DNA of 64,000 nt. Source: Callipepla californica brunnescens (lineage: Eukaryota > Chordata > Aves > Galliformes > Odontophoridae). Location: the NCBI GenBank assembly GCA_023055505.1, contig JALIRH010000062.1, positions 2,669,115 through 2,733,114 of the forward strand, given 5' to 3'. The position numbers and the translations under genes were made by a program. Under the pieces are notes generated by a model. The model did not search any database. It saw only the letters and a program-made list of their open reading frames with translations, and was not told the origin of the DNA. How positions within the stretch are numbered: the first letter of the stretch is position 1; every line of letters starts with the position of its first letter. Positions 37,199 to 48,774 of the stretch are shown in pieces.

Positions 37199-37690
37199 CA
37201 TAGCATCATAGCATGGCTTGAATTGAAAGGTATCTTAAAGATCATCTACTTCCAACTCTCCTGAAATGAGTAGGATTGCTACCAACTAGATCAGGATGCC
37301 CAGGTCCCCATCCAACATGGCCTGGAACACTTCCAGGGATGGGGCATCCCCAGCTTTTCTGGGGAGCCTGTGCCAGTGTCTCACCACCCTGTGAGTAATT
37401 TTTTTTCTCCTAACATCTAATCTTAACCTCTCTTTTTTAGTTTAAATAATTTCTCCTGTTCTATCACTCTCAGACTGAATAAACAGTCAGTTGCCCTCTT
37501 GTTCACAAGCTCCTTTTAGGTACTAAAAATCTGTAATGAGGTGTCTCTTCTCTTCTCCAGTATGAGAAGTCCTAGTTCCCTTAGCCTGTCTTCACAGGAA
37601 AGATGCCCCATTCTTCTGATTGTATCTGTAGCTCTCCTTTGGATCTGCTCCAACAGCTGTATGATTTTCGTGGGCTGGACACACAAAAAG
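37199..37690 (-). repeat. CR1 LINE 3' end
   Basis: Minus-oriented: 'catagcatcatagcatggct', 'gcctggaacacttccaggga', 'tggggcatccccagc', 'gagcctgtgccagtgtctca' and, farther 5', a minus-strand frame at 37516-37737 with LEQIQRRATDTIRRMGHLS and DRLRELGLLILEKRR. About 490 bp, 5' truncated, of the subfamily with a 'gggatggggcatcc' segment. Confidence 0.9.
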
Positions 37691-37699
37691 AATATAAAT

Positions 37700-40685
37700 A
37701 AGCCTTTTAGTTTTTCAGGTGCATGTGAAGTAAGCATTTAATATAGCTACTGAGTAAGATGAGGAAAGTTTTATATTATTCTTACTTTTTTTTTTTTTTT
37801 TTGGAGTGGGGGATTGGATTACTTAATACTCTTTCAGTTCCTATACTGACTTTTAGCTGACTTTACCAACAAAGCAATAAATAAATAAAAATTAAAAAAA
37901 AGAAAAATTCACCATCATGTCTTAATTCAGTCCCCATATATATTTATTAATCGTTTTTTATTCATTTGGAGAAGACAGGTGTGTTTTTGATCTGCTGCCT
38001 AATGTTTATGATAGAGAATGAGAGAAGCCTATCTGCAGCTCAGTGAAAGCAGAGAGGGGATTGTTCTATGGTAAGGACTCTGAATACCAAACAACAAAAT
38101 GAGGTAAAAATCTGATTTGTAGTGATTTATTATAGAAATAAAAGACTAATTTTAGCCAGAGATAAGCAAAACACATATTCAGAAAACAAAGGAAAGCTAA
38201 AGCATCAATTAATTACATCTCAAGTAGTTAGATTTAGTTGAATCTTTTATCTCTAAGATGCTAACAGCCAAATCTACAATACATTCCAGTCCTACCTTTC
38301 CCAGTTGTGACATCAGGATATCTCACTGCGTATTTCTTCTAACCCTTCTGCCGAAGTCTATGAATCCATGTAGTCATTATATGTTGAGACTGAGAGACCT
38401 TTTTACTCATTAGTGAATTTTGTCTCAACAATTTGACCTTGAGAACTAGACTTGTCTCCTTTCAGAACACTCCTTGTTTAAAGTCAGTGCATCTAATTTG
38501 AAGGGAACTATGTCATTCTGTCCCAGAAGCAGGAACTGGATGGCACTTCGTAACCATGAGCTGGTGCACCTGTTAACATAAGCTTTCTTTTTTCAAAACT
38601 ATTTGCATCACTTAATCTTACTGGGTTAGCAGGTTGGTCGACTGCCTCACCACAGAGGAAAGGTGGAAAAAGGTCTCTCTGGTACTTGGTAAATATTCAG
38701 TTTCTTGAAAATATGTTTCTGATAGCAAAATTTTTGTAATCCACTCCTGAACTGCATCTTACAATTTTGATCTTTCACATACAAAAACAATCAGATGGCA
38801 CTGACCATTCATCATCTGTTTGCTGAGGTTGAAATTCCCCCCAAGGCTTACAGCTGGAACAAAACCTATTCATCAATAAGGTGTCACACAGACGTTATTT
38901 TTGTTTTACCTGAAGCTGTTCACACAAAAATCTAATTTTCATTTCTACAGATATTTTTTTAATTATTTCATATTGAAGTCAGATATACAGTATGAGTGCC
39001 CATACTCCAACATATAGTAGGAACTGATACTTGAAATCCAACACACAATGATAATGTTACCTCTGCAAAGTCACTCTCACTCAAGTTACATTTAAAATGC
39101 TGGTGGTATGCTGAGGATGTGAATGAGGTGATTCTGTGCTGTATTTTGTGACTTGACAGAAAAAAGATTGTTTATTTCTGAGCATGATGTATACTTCAAG
39201 ATATTTGGCTTGTCCCCCTACATTTACACGGCTGTGTATCATCCTACCAGGTGTACAGTTTTTTCCTTTTTCTTTCTTTCTTTATATATTTATTTTTGTT
39301 TTATTTCCACAACATTTTCATAAATCAAAGTATCAGGCTCACTTTCAGAAGACATACTCTCTACCATCAAGCTCAAGGACTTAGGAAAGTCAGGTGTATA
39401 AAATACTGTTGTAAGCAAAACTTTCTATTACAGAATAGTAATAGATTTCTGACCTCTTAAAAGACATTTTTTGGTCACTTAGTATTATTTCTTAGTGGCA
39501 AATCTGGCAACATTATAACTTTTTTCCTTAATATTCATTATTTGTTCACTTAGATGACTGTAATATTCTATCTTGATTTAAGTTCTCTTTTAGTTTCACT
39601 CTTCTCCAAAGATGGTAAAAAATAATTTAAAAAATAACTATTGGAATGTTATGATGGTGAACATTATTTTGTTTTACTTCATGTTTTGAGAAAAGCAAGA
39701 GTTTACTTGGAATCTTAACCAGCTACTACATTCAGAGTTAAGAGTCAAGCACATGGCTATACTCTGAACAGAAAAGTTATACTAAAATCAATTTATCATC
39801 CTGTTAGTTAATAAGATTCCAAAGGTACTTTAGAAATTTTTAAAAGTACTGTGACTAAAATCTGTTGGTTAACAAACCAAATTTTAAGAAAAAATATTTA
39901 AATGTTTAGGAAAACATTAGCAAAATATTATGAATGCTCCTTTAAAATTTCTACAGAAAATGGATTCAGGAAACAACAAATGTAAAGATTAAGCTAAAGA
40001 GATAGTTCAAAATAATAATTTCTGAAGTTTTCATCTCAAAATCCAGTCTCAAATCCAGTGACATAAATAATCTAAAGATCTGTTTAGATTTTCCTTCCTC
40101 AAAAGCTATCATTGCTGTTACAGTTTTCCAGCTTACTCTAACCTTTCCGATATGGTCTAGACAAATAGTTTTGAATTGTTGTGTATGAAAGACGGGCATA
40201 AAATCTGAACAATACAATTTTGATATGACATAAAAGCAAGCCAGTCAGGGCCAGTCAAGGCCTTCAACACAGCACTGTCTTGATACCTATTTTTGGTGAA
40301 ATCTGCTATGAGTTAAGCCACAGATAAGCAATTTGGCTTTAAGATTTTTATGTCATTCAGAAACATTATGATATAATGCTGTCACAATAATTTCAGCATT
40401 TTGTCTAAAAACAAGTTTTAGAAGCTTACTGCATTCTCTAGTCCCCTACTAGTAAAAGCTTCTCCATGCAGTGGGATTTTATAACTGAGTTGCCCATGAC
40501 CAAAAAGAAAAAGAAGCACACTAGTAAGAAAATTACCTCAAATCATATTTCAAGTGGTGGGAAGAAGGGGAAGAAAAATGAAAGGTTTAAGAAAACTGTA
40601 ATGTTGTGGAATTGCTGCTTCTAGTAATTCACAGGATCTGATAATTTGAGATTCCAAGGCATGAAGTGTCAGCATCACATCTTGG
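37700..40685. other. Unassigned DNA
   Basis: A+T-rich with a poly-T run (about 37788-37802). No gene recognised. Confidence 0.55.
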
Positions 40686-40687
40686 AC

Positions 40688-40738
40688 TTCATCTCCACAG
40701 ACCACTTCCTACTCCTAAAGCTCTGATTCTGTGATTCT
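40688..40738 (+). repeat. CR1-like 3' tail fragment
   Basis: 'cagaccacttcctactccta' followed by 'ctctgattctgtgattctg' resembles the last bases of a plus-oriented CR1. Only about 50 bp is recognisable. Confidence 0.45.
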
Positions 40739-40739
40739 G

Positions 40740-42655
40740 AAGACTTACTCTTGCTAAAATGTTCAGTATTTGTAAGTACAAATCATATAGCACATATGAA
40801 AATGGAAACATTTAAGTCAGCAAGTCATCTTTTTGCTGTGTACAGAGAAAGGCAGATTAAAGTTATTGTGCTGTATGAATTCTGGTGCTAATTCAATCTG
40901 CAAAAGAACAGGAAAAGAAAACAAAAGGGGAAGGAGTTTCTGCACTGAATATTAGCCGAAAACTAAGCCACAACTTCCAACATGGTGTGTGCACGCAGTA
41001 ACATACAGTTACACCTATTTTCTGCAACTACAATCATCATCCAAACACACAAAATCATTCTAACATCATAATCAACATAGTCATATTCTGAATTTCTTCA
41101 GCATGGCATGCAGTAAAACTAACTGAACAAACAAACCAAAAAAGTACTTCTAAATGATTCTTCAAACATGGTTAGCATCTCTAGAACTAAAACTTAGAGA
41201 GAAAAAAAAAAAAAAAAAGGAAACATAGAATAAGAAGTGCTTTTTTTTAATTATTGTTTTGTTTTTTTCTTTATCTGAGTTTCAAATGAGTTTTCAAGGG
41301 CAGGATAAACTTCTCATATAATAGAGAGAATATGCTTTCAAGCCTCTAAAACAGAATTAGTCATTACAACTTTCTCTGCCATCTACATTTATTGGTGATA
41401 TTTGATTCAAGTTTCCTGAATCCATGACTTATCAAAGTGATATCACTTATCAAAGTGATATCCTGCTGAAGCATGATTTCCTGCAGTGATAGGTGAGAAA
41501 AAGGGAAAAACAAAATAAAAAGTAAGAATATGTGTTTCAAGCTTCTTACTTCCTTATTCTACTATTTTAGAGATCACAGAACAAAAGTTTAACAAATCTG
41601 CATTTTAACTTATTTTAATTGCTTCCTTCTCTCACTTTACACTGACAGTGGGTATTTGTTGTTATTGTTGTTTTGTTTTTGTTTTAAGTGATTTTCAAAT
41701 CATTTTTAAAGCATGCTTTTGTTGCTCAGAACATCCCTTGAGAGAACTGGAGTGATGGCATCCACTTCCATACTGTCCCTTTCTTAATTGCTGTGCTGTC
41801 TGTCTGAATAATAGGCATGAGGGGTCAAAGAATTACTTTTTCTCAAGGGGTGGTGTAGCTTGGTTTATAATCTGATATAGTTTCACACATCACAGCTTTC
41901 AAAAGAGATGAATCATTTGGGCAAAAGTAGATGAATTAAAATAAAAACTTTCGATATTACTGATTTTTTCTTTTTTTTTTTTATAATGAGACAGAGAAGA
42001 ATAGAACAGAAATTCACTGTTTAGATTGTCTTTTTTCTGTATCTTACCTTGTTTTAGCAGTGTATCATTTATTCAAGACATCTTATTGTGGCGTCTTTCT
42101 GCTCAGCACAAGAGGAACAGTTAGCCATGAAATGTCAGTTTAACTAATTTAGAATTTAGTTTGAATTTCATGAAGATCAGTCAAAATTCTGCAGGAAGAA
42201 TCTTTATTTTTAGTAGAAAAAAAATGAAAATTAGAAAATCCAGTAGCACTGAAATACTTGATGAAAATTTTCTGAATTTCATAATCTATTTACTGCACAA
42301 ACATCGTTGTCTTTTAGAGCATAACAATGTCTAAGTATATGAAAAAAAACTAAAGGATATTTTGAAGTCTGCAAGAGTAAGAAAGACATCACCAAGGTTC
42401 AGTTAAAACTAGAGTAGATGGCGACATATGAATAAAGGTGCACATGTTGCTGTACAGGGGATGCTTATTTCAAAATGCATCTATGTGAAAGATGGCAGAA
42501 GCATGCAAGGTGTATTACAGAAGTGTCATGCATGTGTTCTGTTGGGTAGCTTAGATTGATTGAGTATTCCAGAGCACCTGGTTTCCGAGGACAGATAGCA
42601 ACATATTAAGCTAGCCAGATGTGAGACAAAAATGGGAAAATAATGTGAGCTGGGA
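40740..42655. other. Unassigned DNA
   Basis: No gene recognised. Includes a poly-A run (41202-41218) and the 18-bp duplication at 41427-41462. Confidence 0.5.
41427..41462 (+). repeat. Perfect 18-bp tandem duplication
   Basis: ACTTATCAAAGTGATATC occurs twice with no spacer. Each copy ends in the palindrome GATATC. Confidence 0.9.
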
Positions 42656-42659
42656 GAAA

Positions 42660-43077
42660 GAGTGTACGCAAAAAAGGGAGATAATTTGTATTTGTGAGAA
42701 AGAGAAAGCAGATGCGGTATCTGAGGCACAGACTCAGATGTGGGCGATCCAAATCATTTATTACAGGTTCTAACATCTCTTATATACATTCACAAGTTTT
42801 CTCTTTTAACTTTCCCACCCGCCTTTACTTGTCAACAAAATACTCCACAAACTGTCCTTAACTATTCATGCAGGCTCTTATCCAGTCAGGGTCATGAGTT
42901 GTTCCAAGCCACGCAGTCTTCTTCCAATCAGGGTCATCATCATGTGGCTGTCATGCAGCTTACTTGAATTTGTTTTCCTTTACTTCTGGGGTGTCCTTGG
43001 TTCTCAGCCTTCCTTTCTCATGCTATTTATCTTGCTCCATAGCTTCTGCTCTGAATACACTTTCTTGTATTCCCACA
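42660..43077 (-). mobile_element. Reverse-oriented ERV LTR, family C
   Basis: On the minus strand the order is U3 with two CCAAT-like (GATTGG/GACTGG) motifs, then 'gaatgtatataagagatg' (TATA box; plus 42775-42792), then 'cctgtaataaatgatttgg' (AATAAA about 25 bp on), then 'atctgagtctgtgcctcag'. This is a complete core-promoter plus polyadenylation arrangement typical of an LTR. The U3 holds a direct repeat (plus 42881-42898 and 42923-42940). TG/CA ends and target duplication were not fixed, so the limits are approximate. Confidence 0.6.
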
Positions 43078-43079
43078 AG

Positions 43080-43870
43080 CAAGGAGAAGAAAAATTAGAA
43101 AAATTCAGATATTCATAGAAAATAACAGAAAAGTGTTCAGTTCTCTGCTGAATGAGAAACAAAATGAGGGAACTCTGAATTATTACCTTTATAACGTAAG
43201 TGATAGTATGGTTTTCTGGAATGATAGTACACTGTTGATTTATTCCCTCTCACAAAACATGTGAGGGTGTCCAAATTCACATAAGTACATCCACTATCCA
43301 TCTGGAACAGAGTATATGCATAATAGTTGATATACTGTTGGCTTTGGTGCCAGTTGTTCCAAGCCTGATATGCTTCTGAGGCCAGTGAATAACCAAAATT
43401 TTTTGTATTAGTCCTGGGTCTAGTCTACAGTCTGACTCTAGCAATTTATATATATGTTTAGGCCTGTTCAGAAGTTTTACAGTGTATTTTAACAAGAAGT
43501 AGATTCTAGAACTCTATAATAGTTTAAGCACCCATATCAGCAAGTCAGTTCCATGTCCTGTGAAGTGCGACAGTTATTTCTGACAAAACTGTACAACAAA
43601 AGTTTTTTTTTCACTTGGTTGAAGTAAAATAGATATCTAGACATACTGACTTAAATGATTTAACTGTATTGAGTTCTTGATGCAGACAATGAATGTAATG
43701 GAGGTTTATGATCTGTTTAACAAAATCTATTTTTTGTCATTGAGATGATTTCCCTTTGACCTATATCCTACATCAATTTGAAGTGACATGGGTTAATCCT
43801 CTATTTAGAGAAAAAAAATTAACAACAATCACCAACTGAACTGTTATTTTGCCTACTGTGAAAAGCAGCA
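43080..43870. other. Unassigned DNA
   Basis: No gene or repeat recognised. Confidence 0.5.
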
Positions 43871-43872
43871 TC

Positions 43873-44172
43873 AGAAGTCCTGTTCAACAAGGGAGCCTCA
43901 AATCACTGGAGACCAGATAGTGGACCCACCCATGAGAAAGTTCAAAAGATAATCCAGGGAACTACAGGCCTATTAGCTTTATCATGGTAGCGGGAAAGGT
44001 ATGGAACAGATAGCCTCGGGTGCAATCATATGGCACGTGTATTTCAACTGGGAAACCAGACCTAGCCAACATAGGTTCATGAAAGGCAGGTCCTGCTTGA
44101 CCAACCTGATCTCTTTTTAAGACTGTGTGACTCATCGGATGAGGGAAAGTCTGTGTATGCAATCTACCTGAA
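43873..44172 (+). repeat. CR1 LINE, internal RT fragment
   Basis: Plus strand follows the CR1 RT start: 'ccagggaactacaggcctat' (the NYRP motif), 'ggtatggaacagatagcctc' (VMEQI), and 'ttcatgaaaggcaggtcctg' then 'cttgaccaacctgatctc' ([12 protein letters not shown]). It lacks both the 5' part and the CR1 3' end. Frames are broken. Confidence 0.85.
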
Positions 44173-44174
44173 AT

Positions 44175-47100
44175 CCAAATTACTAAACCATTATCAAGGC
44201 CCAAATATGACTACTACTGCCTTTTCTGAATCTTTGCATTCAATGCTTCTGAGGTTTTTATTTGAGCTAGAATTTGAGACAAAATAAAACCACCACAACA
44301 TGAATACAAAGCACAAATTGAAGAGTTAGTCCTTCTGCTTCACATTAAGAAAAGAATGAAAAGAATAGATGACAATAAATACTGATCTCCCTTCTGAAGC
44401 TGGTTTATTACAAGGTATTTTCAATTGATTTTGTTAGATCTTTCAGGGACAATTAAAGATGGGCTTTATTTTAGTTATCAGAAAAGATCTGATCATATTT
44501 GATGATGAAGGCAGAATAATGAGGACAAACTTCTTCAAGAGAAGTTACTAATGATTAGTTATGTAGTTACGTATTTCATAGAAATAAAACTACATTTAAT
44601 ATCTGTAGAAGACTTTGGATGTCGTGCCTTAGTATAAGCACTTTGATACAGAAAAAGGAACTATTTTATCATATGAAAAAAGCATGACACCTACTGCCAT
44701 TATTATGCTAAACATCCCTCTTCATCTTTCTATTTCTTGTCAAAGTTTCTCCCTATACCACTGTTACTGTAACTCCTTTACCTCAACACTCCTCTACCCA
44801 AGTGTACATTTCCTCTTGTTACAGATTGAGGTTTACATTTTCTCTGCATATCTACTTTCTTTCCATACATAGATGGAAAGTTCTCCACATTTATACTTTT
44901 TGTCAAAATATTTCCTAATCCAACAGTTATTTTGAGTAGAAAGTTTAGTTTTAGAACACCCATAATTTTCACAGTGACCGAATGTTTGTACTATGAAAAA
45001 GATTACTTTAAAAGCACTCAGAATTCTAGAAATTGTTAATAGATGACTGATTTGAAGAAAACTGAAATTGCTTGTTGAGGAAAAAGAATAGCAATCCTAT
45101 ATGTGTCAAATTAAAAGCTCAATAACAAAATTCCTTGTCTCTTTCTAACCTGACAGTAAATGAAAAGTTGTGTCATTCTCTTCTCTGAATGCATCCTATA
45201 GCTTATAATAGCAGCAGAACACTTGCAAGATGTACTGTCAAATTCTCTTGATATTGTTGACAAGATAAGAAAGATATGACATGTTTTTGATGGGCAGCAC
45301 TATTTTCTTCTGAACAAAAATATATTTACTATTGTTTTTTCCTTCTTGCTAAACAGTTAGCTAAGGTTTGGCTTTTGTGCTTGTGAACTTCATTTAATAG
45401 AGTTGGTTTTCTTTTATTTGTCTTGAACCATCAATGAAATCATTATCTTCAGTGTTAAATTCACTTTATTCACGACTCCAATCTACAAAGGATTATTTGC
45501 AATTCAGTTTGGGATTTTCTAGTGGCATTTCCTCCCACCTAGAGAAAAGACTATGCACAGGAAGGACTCCTTAGCCATACTGGTGTAAGAGTGAAAGCAG
45601 AATAAAAAATTAACCTGTCAGAAAAAGAAAACAGCAGCAAAAAAACATCCGTGACAACAATGTATTTACTATGCTGGCTCAATATATTCTTACTCCTGAC
45701 TGCACTGACCTTACTGAAGAATGATCTTCACTGGTTTCTGTGACACTTTGCCAAGTCTGAGCTTTAACTGGGGAGGAGGATGCAACTGATTTAGATTCCA
45801 GAGTATTCAGTCAGTCTCTTTCACTCTGTGTTACCCTGCATATACTGTATCTAATCTGTTACTTTGGAAGGGCCTGCAGATGCTGTTAAGTGATTTATCT
45901 TGGGTAACTTCTGTGCTATGACAGCTCTGAGAGAGTAGATGGTCCCAGCAGTGATAAGAGCAGGCACACTCAGCACAAAGTGCACAATTGCACATTTATG
46001 TCAATGTAGGGGTTGCCAAAGAAAATTTGTAATATTATGACTAATGGGCATTTTTTTAATGCAGAATATTAATTAAGGAAACAACACAACCTCCAAACCC
46101 TTGTGGGGGTAATTGCCCACTTCTGCATAGGTATGAACTTTATGAAATATATTCACAAAGAGGAAAAAAAAAAGTTTCCTTTTTTTTTTTTTTTTGTTAT
46201 TAAAAAAAAATGTGATATTCAAAAGCAAATAGTTGTACTAAAAAATCTCACTATATTTTGAAGTCACCAGGTGAATCCTAACAACTGCAATGTGAAATGC
46301 TGCCTGAATTGAAATGGTGAAGGACTGTAATATTTGAATATACTATTTCAAAATATACACAATTCTGTAATTCCATAGACTTCATATATGACTGTTTTTA
46401 ATACATTAAATAGCATGAAATATCTTCACAATGTATTAAGTAAAAAACAAAACAAAACAAAAAAACAACAAAAAAAAGCTTTTAAAATATATTATAGAAT
46501 ACCTATATTCCATTAGAAAAAAGAAAAAGAAAAAGAAAAAAGAAAAAAAGAGAGACAGAGTGAGATTAAAGAATAGTCAAGGGAGATAAGATTTGAATAT
46601 GTTTGAATTCCCAAAGTGCAGAATTATTTCTGTCTGAGCTGAAATGGTTGAAACTAAAGGATAACTCATTGTTACTCCAGCAATTGAACTCTTTCACCAT
46701 CTCCTTTCTCCTTAGGTAGCTGTGGTGAAAAATACATTCCATTAAAATTAAATCAGCCTTTCTCAAGCTTTTGGAAGGCATACCTTCAGTATCATAAACT
46801 GTTAAATTACACTATGCTCTGCATCAATGCCTTAATATTACTTTGAAATGAGTTGATATACTTTTTAGAGTAAGATAATTTGGTCCTTAGTTTGAGTTTG
46901 TGCCTCTACAGAGAGATCTAGTATTTAGGTTATGTAAGAAGCACATATATTTTTAAGCCTGCTACTGAACACTGTCCCACTGCTGCTTTCAGACTTCATC
47001 AATGTTACGAGCAAACATTCCAATACAAACCTTCTCAGCTGAAGTTTAGTACAAGACTAAATTCAGATTCAATGACACATTTAAACTTATTGACACAGAA

Positions 47101-47280
47101 TGAATGCAATAGCATAACATTTGAAATAGGAACACAAAGGAGCAGAGTGCACTGATTTTTTATGTCCATAAGTCTCCTGTAATTGAAGAAATGGGAAAAA
47201 GCCATGCATTCAGTGTATATGTAAAATACAAATTCTGACGTATGTGTATTCAAAATCCTAATTGTGTCCTGAATTTTAGC
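44175..47280. other. Unassigned DNA
   Basis: Mostly A+T-rich with poly-T, AAAC and AAAAG-like short runs (46177-46197, 46441-46480, 46517-46560). No gene recognised. Confidence 0.5.
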
Positions 47281-47282
47281 AT

Positions 47283-47546
47283 TGTCGTGGTTTTATGATT
47301 TTTTGGTACTGGTATTCCACATCATGGCATCATGTGGTGCATTGGGAGTCAGGGAGAACTGCATTCCCCAGAGGACTTTGCAATGCTTTGTATTTTTTCA
47401 CGTGTTTTCCGCTCAGAGGGAACAGATAAAAACCCTCTGCGGTCACGGGACGTTCTCTCTCTTTCCTCTAGGATCACTTAGGAGTGGGTGCTCGCTGCCG
47501 TCCGCCTTCAGCGTTAGCGTAAGGCCTTCGGTTTATCGGGCACTCA

Positions 47547-47577
<31 letters not shown>

Positions 47578-47833
47578 TCTCTCTCTCTCACTCGTTTTGT
47601 TTGATTCATTGGGCTTAATTCCAAATTGTATTGCATTATATTGTGTTATTACTTCCTGATGTCTTATTTAGTAAATTAGCTTTTCCCCCTCAGATCGTTG
47701 CCGCTGTTTTATTTTGGGGCTTATCTCCCTTTTTTTTCCCTTTCCCCCTTCCCCCTGTCTGGGGTGTGGGCCTGTGGGTCTCCTTCCTCGGTTGTTGCGG
47801 GGCCGGGCCGAACCAGCTCACAAACCCCTGACA
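47283..47833 (+). mobile_element. Family A solo LTR with target duplication
   Basis: 551 bp starting TGTCGTGGTTTTATG and ending CCCCTGACA, flanked by a perfect AGCAT duplication (47278-47282 and 47834-47838). TATA-like GATAAAAA lies at about 47426. It holds a long CT run (47544-47590) and a GC-rich 3' part (gggccgggccgaaccagctc). It retains CpG-rich segments decayed elsewhere, so this is probably the youngest family A copy in the window. Confidence 0.95.
47544..47590. repeat. (CT)n microsatellite inside the LTR
   Basis: About 22 CT units with one CCC interruption. The other family A copies have only a short CTCTCTC here, so it expanded after insertion. Confidence 0.9.
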
Positions 47834-47888
47834 AGCATTCATGCAGTAGGAGTCTATGTGAAAATAGAATTTGAAACCCAATTCTGTA

Positions 47889-48276
47889 TTGTGGTACAAA
47901 CTGTCAGGCAGCTAAGCACCAGACAGCCATTCACTCACTCCCCCACAGTGGGATTGAGAAGAAAATCAGGAAAGAAAAAAAAAAGGTAAAACTTGTGGGT
48001 TGTGATAAAAGAATTTAACAGATCATGTTGTCATATAGTATGGAATATTCCTGCATCCATTTTTGGCCAGTTGTGAACCACTACTGCCTTCTTGTACACC
48101 TCTGATCTCCCCACTGGCAGGATACTACAGTGTCCTCAACTTAGTGTAAGCGCAGCTCAGTCTCAGCTAAAACATCAGTGTGTTATCAGAGATATTCTCA
48201 TTCTCAGTTTAAAAACACAGCACCACCACTATATCAGCTAGGAAGAAAATTAACAGTCCCAGTCAAAACCAGGACA
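47889..48276 (-). mobile_element. Avian ERVL-type LTR, reverse orientation
   Basis: The right edge 'aaaccaggaca' (48276) is the reverse complement of the characteristic TGTCCTGGTTT start of a widespread avian ERVL LTR. Further left on the plus strand are 'aggaagaaaattaacag', 'acatcagtgtgttatcagag', 'cagctcagtctcagctaaaa', 'gtatggaatattcctgcatc', 'gtaaaacttgtgggttgtga' and 'cactcccccacagtggga', in the expected reverse order. The left edge near 47889 ('ttgtggtacaaac') matches the usual 3' end. At about 388 bp it is internally shortened. No target duplication is evident. Confidence 0.8.
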
Positions 48277-48277
48277 A

Positions 48278-48770
48278 TAACAATTTATGTCAAGTACAGG
48301 TCCTGTGCTTTCCAATAAATCACTACTAGCTTTTTTTTTTTTTTTTTAATATTTACATACATACGTCATTCCATTTGTCTATGAGTTAACCTTCTAAATG
48401 TCTGTTGAATTGTCTAGCTCATGACTTTGGGCTCCCTAGATCATAACAGGACTTCAGAGTCTGAGAGGTGGTATGTGGATTGTTACATGCTGAAACTTGT
48501 TCTGGAGTCTATCACTGTACTTCTTGTCCAGTTCTATCACTGCTACATTTTGCTTACGTGCATCAAAATTCATTCTGCATTAATCTAGGTACTCATACTG
48601 CAATACTTTTGATACAAATTTTAGCAAAAATTATAGATAGCATATATATTCCTGTCAAGGGCTGTGCTTCATCACCAGCAGCTTCTGAAGCAGCTCAAAC
48701 ACCTTTATATGCTGACAATATCTCTTTTTCATGTGTAGTGTATTGGGCCTTGGATCCTCTGCACATTTGA
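48278..48770. other. Unassigned DNA
   Basis: Contains a poly-T run (48331-48348). Nothing else recognised. Confidence 0.5.
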
Positions 48771-48774
48771 ATCC

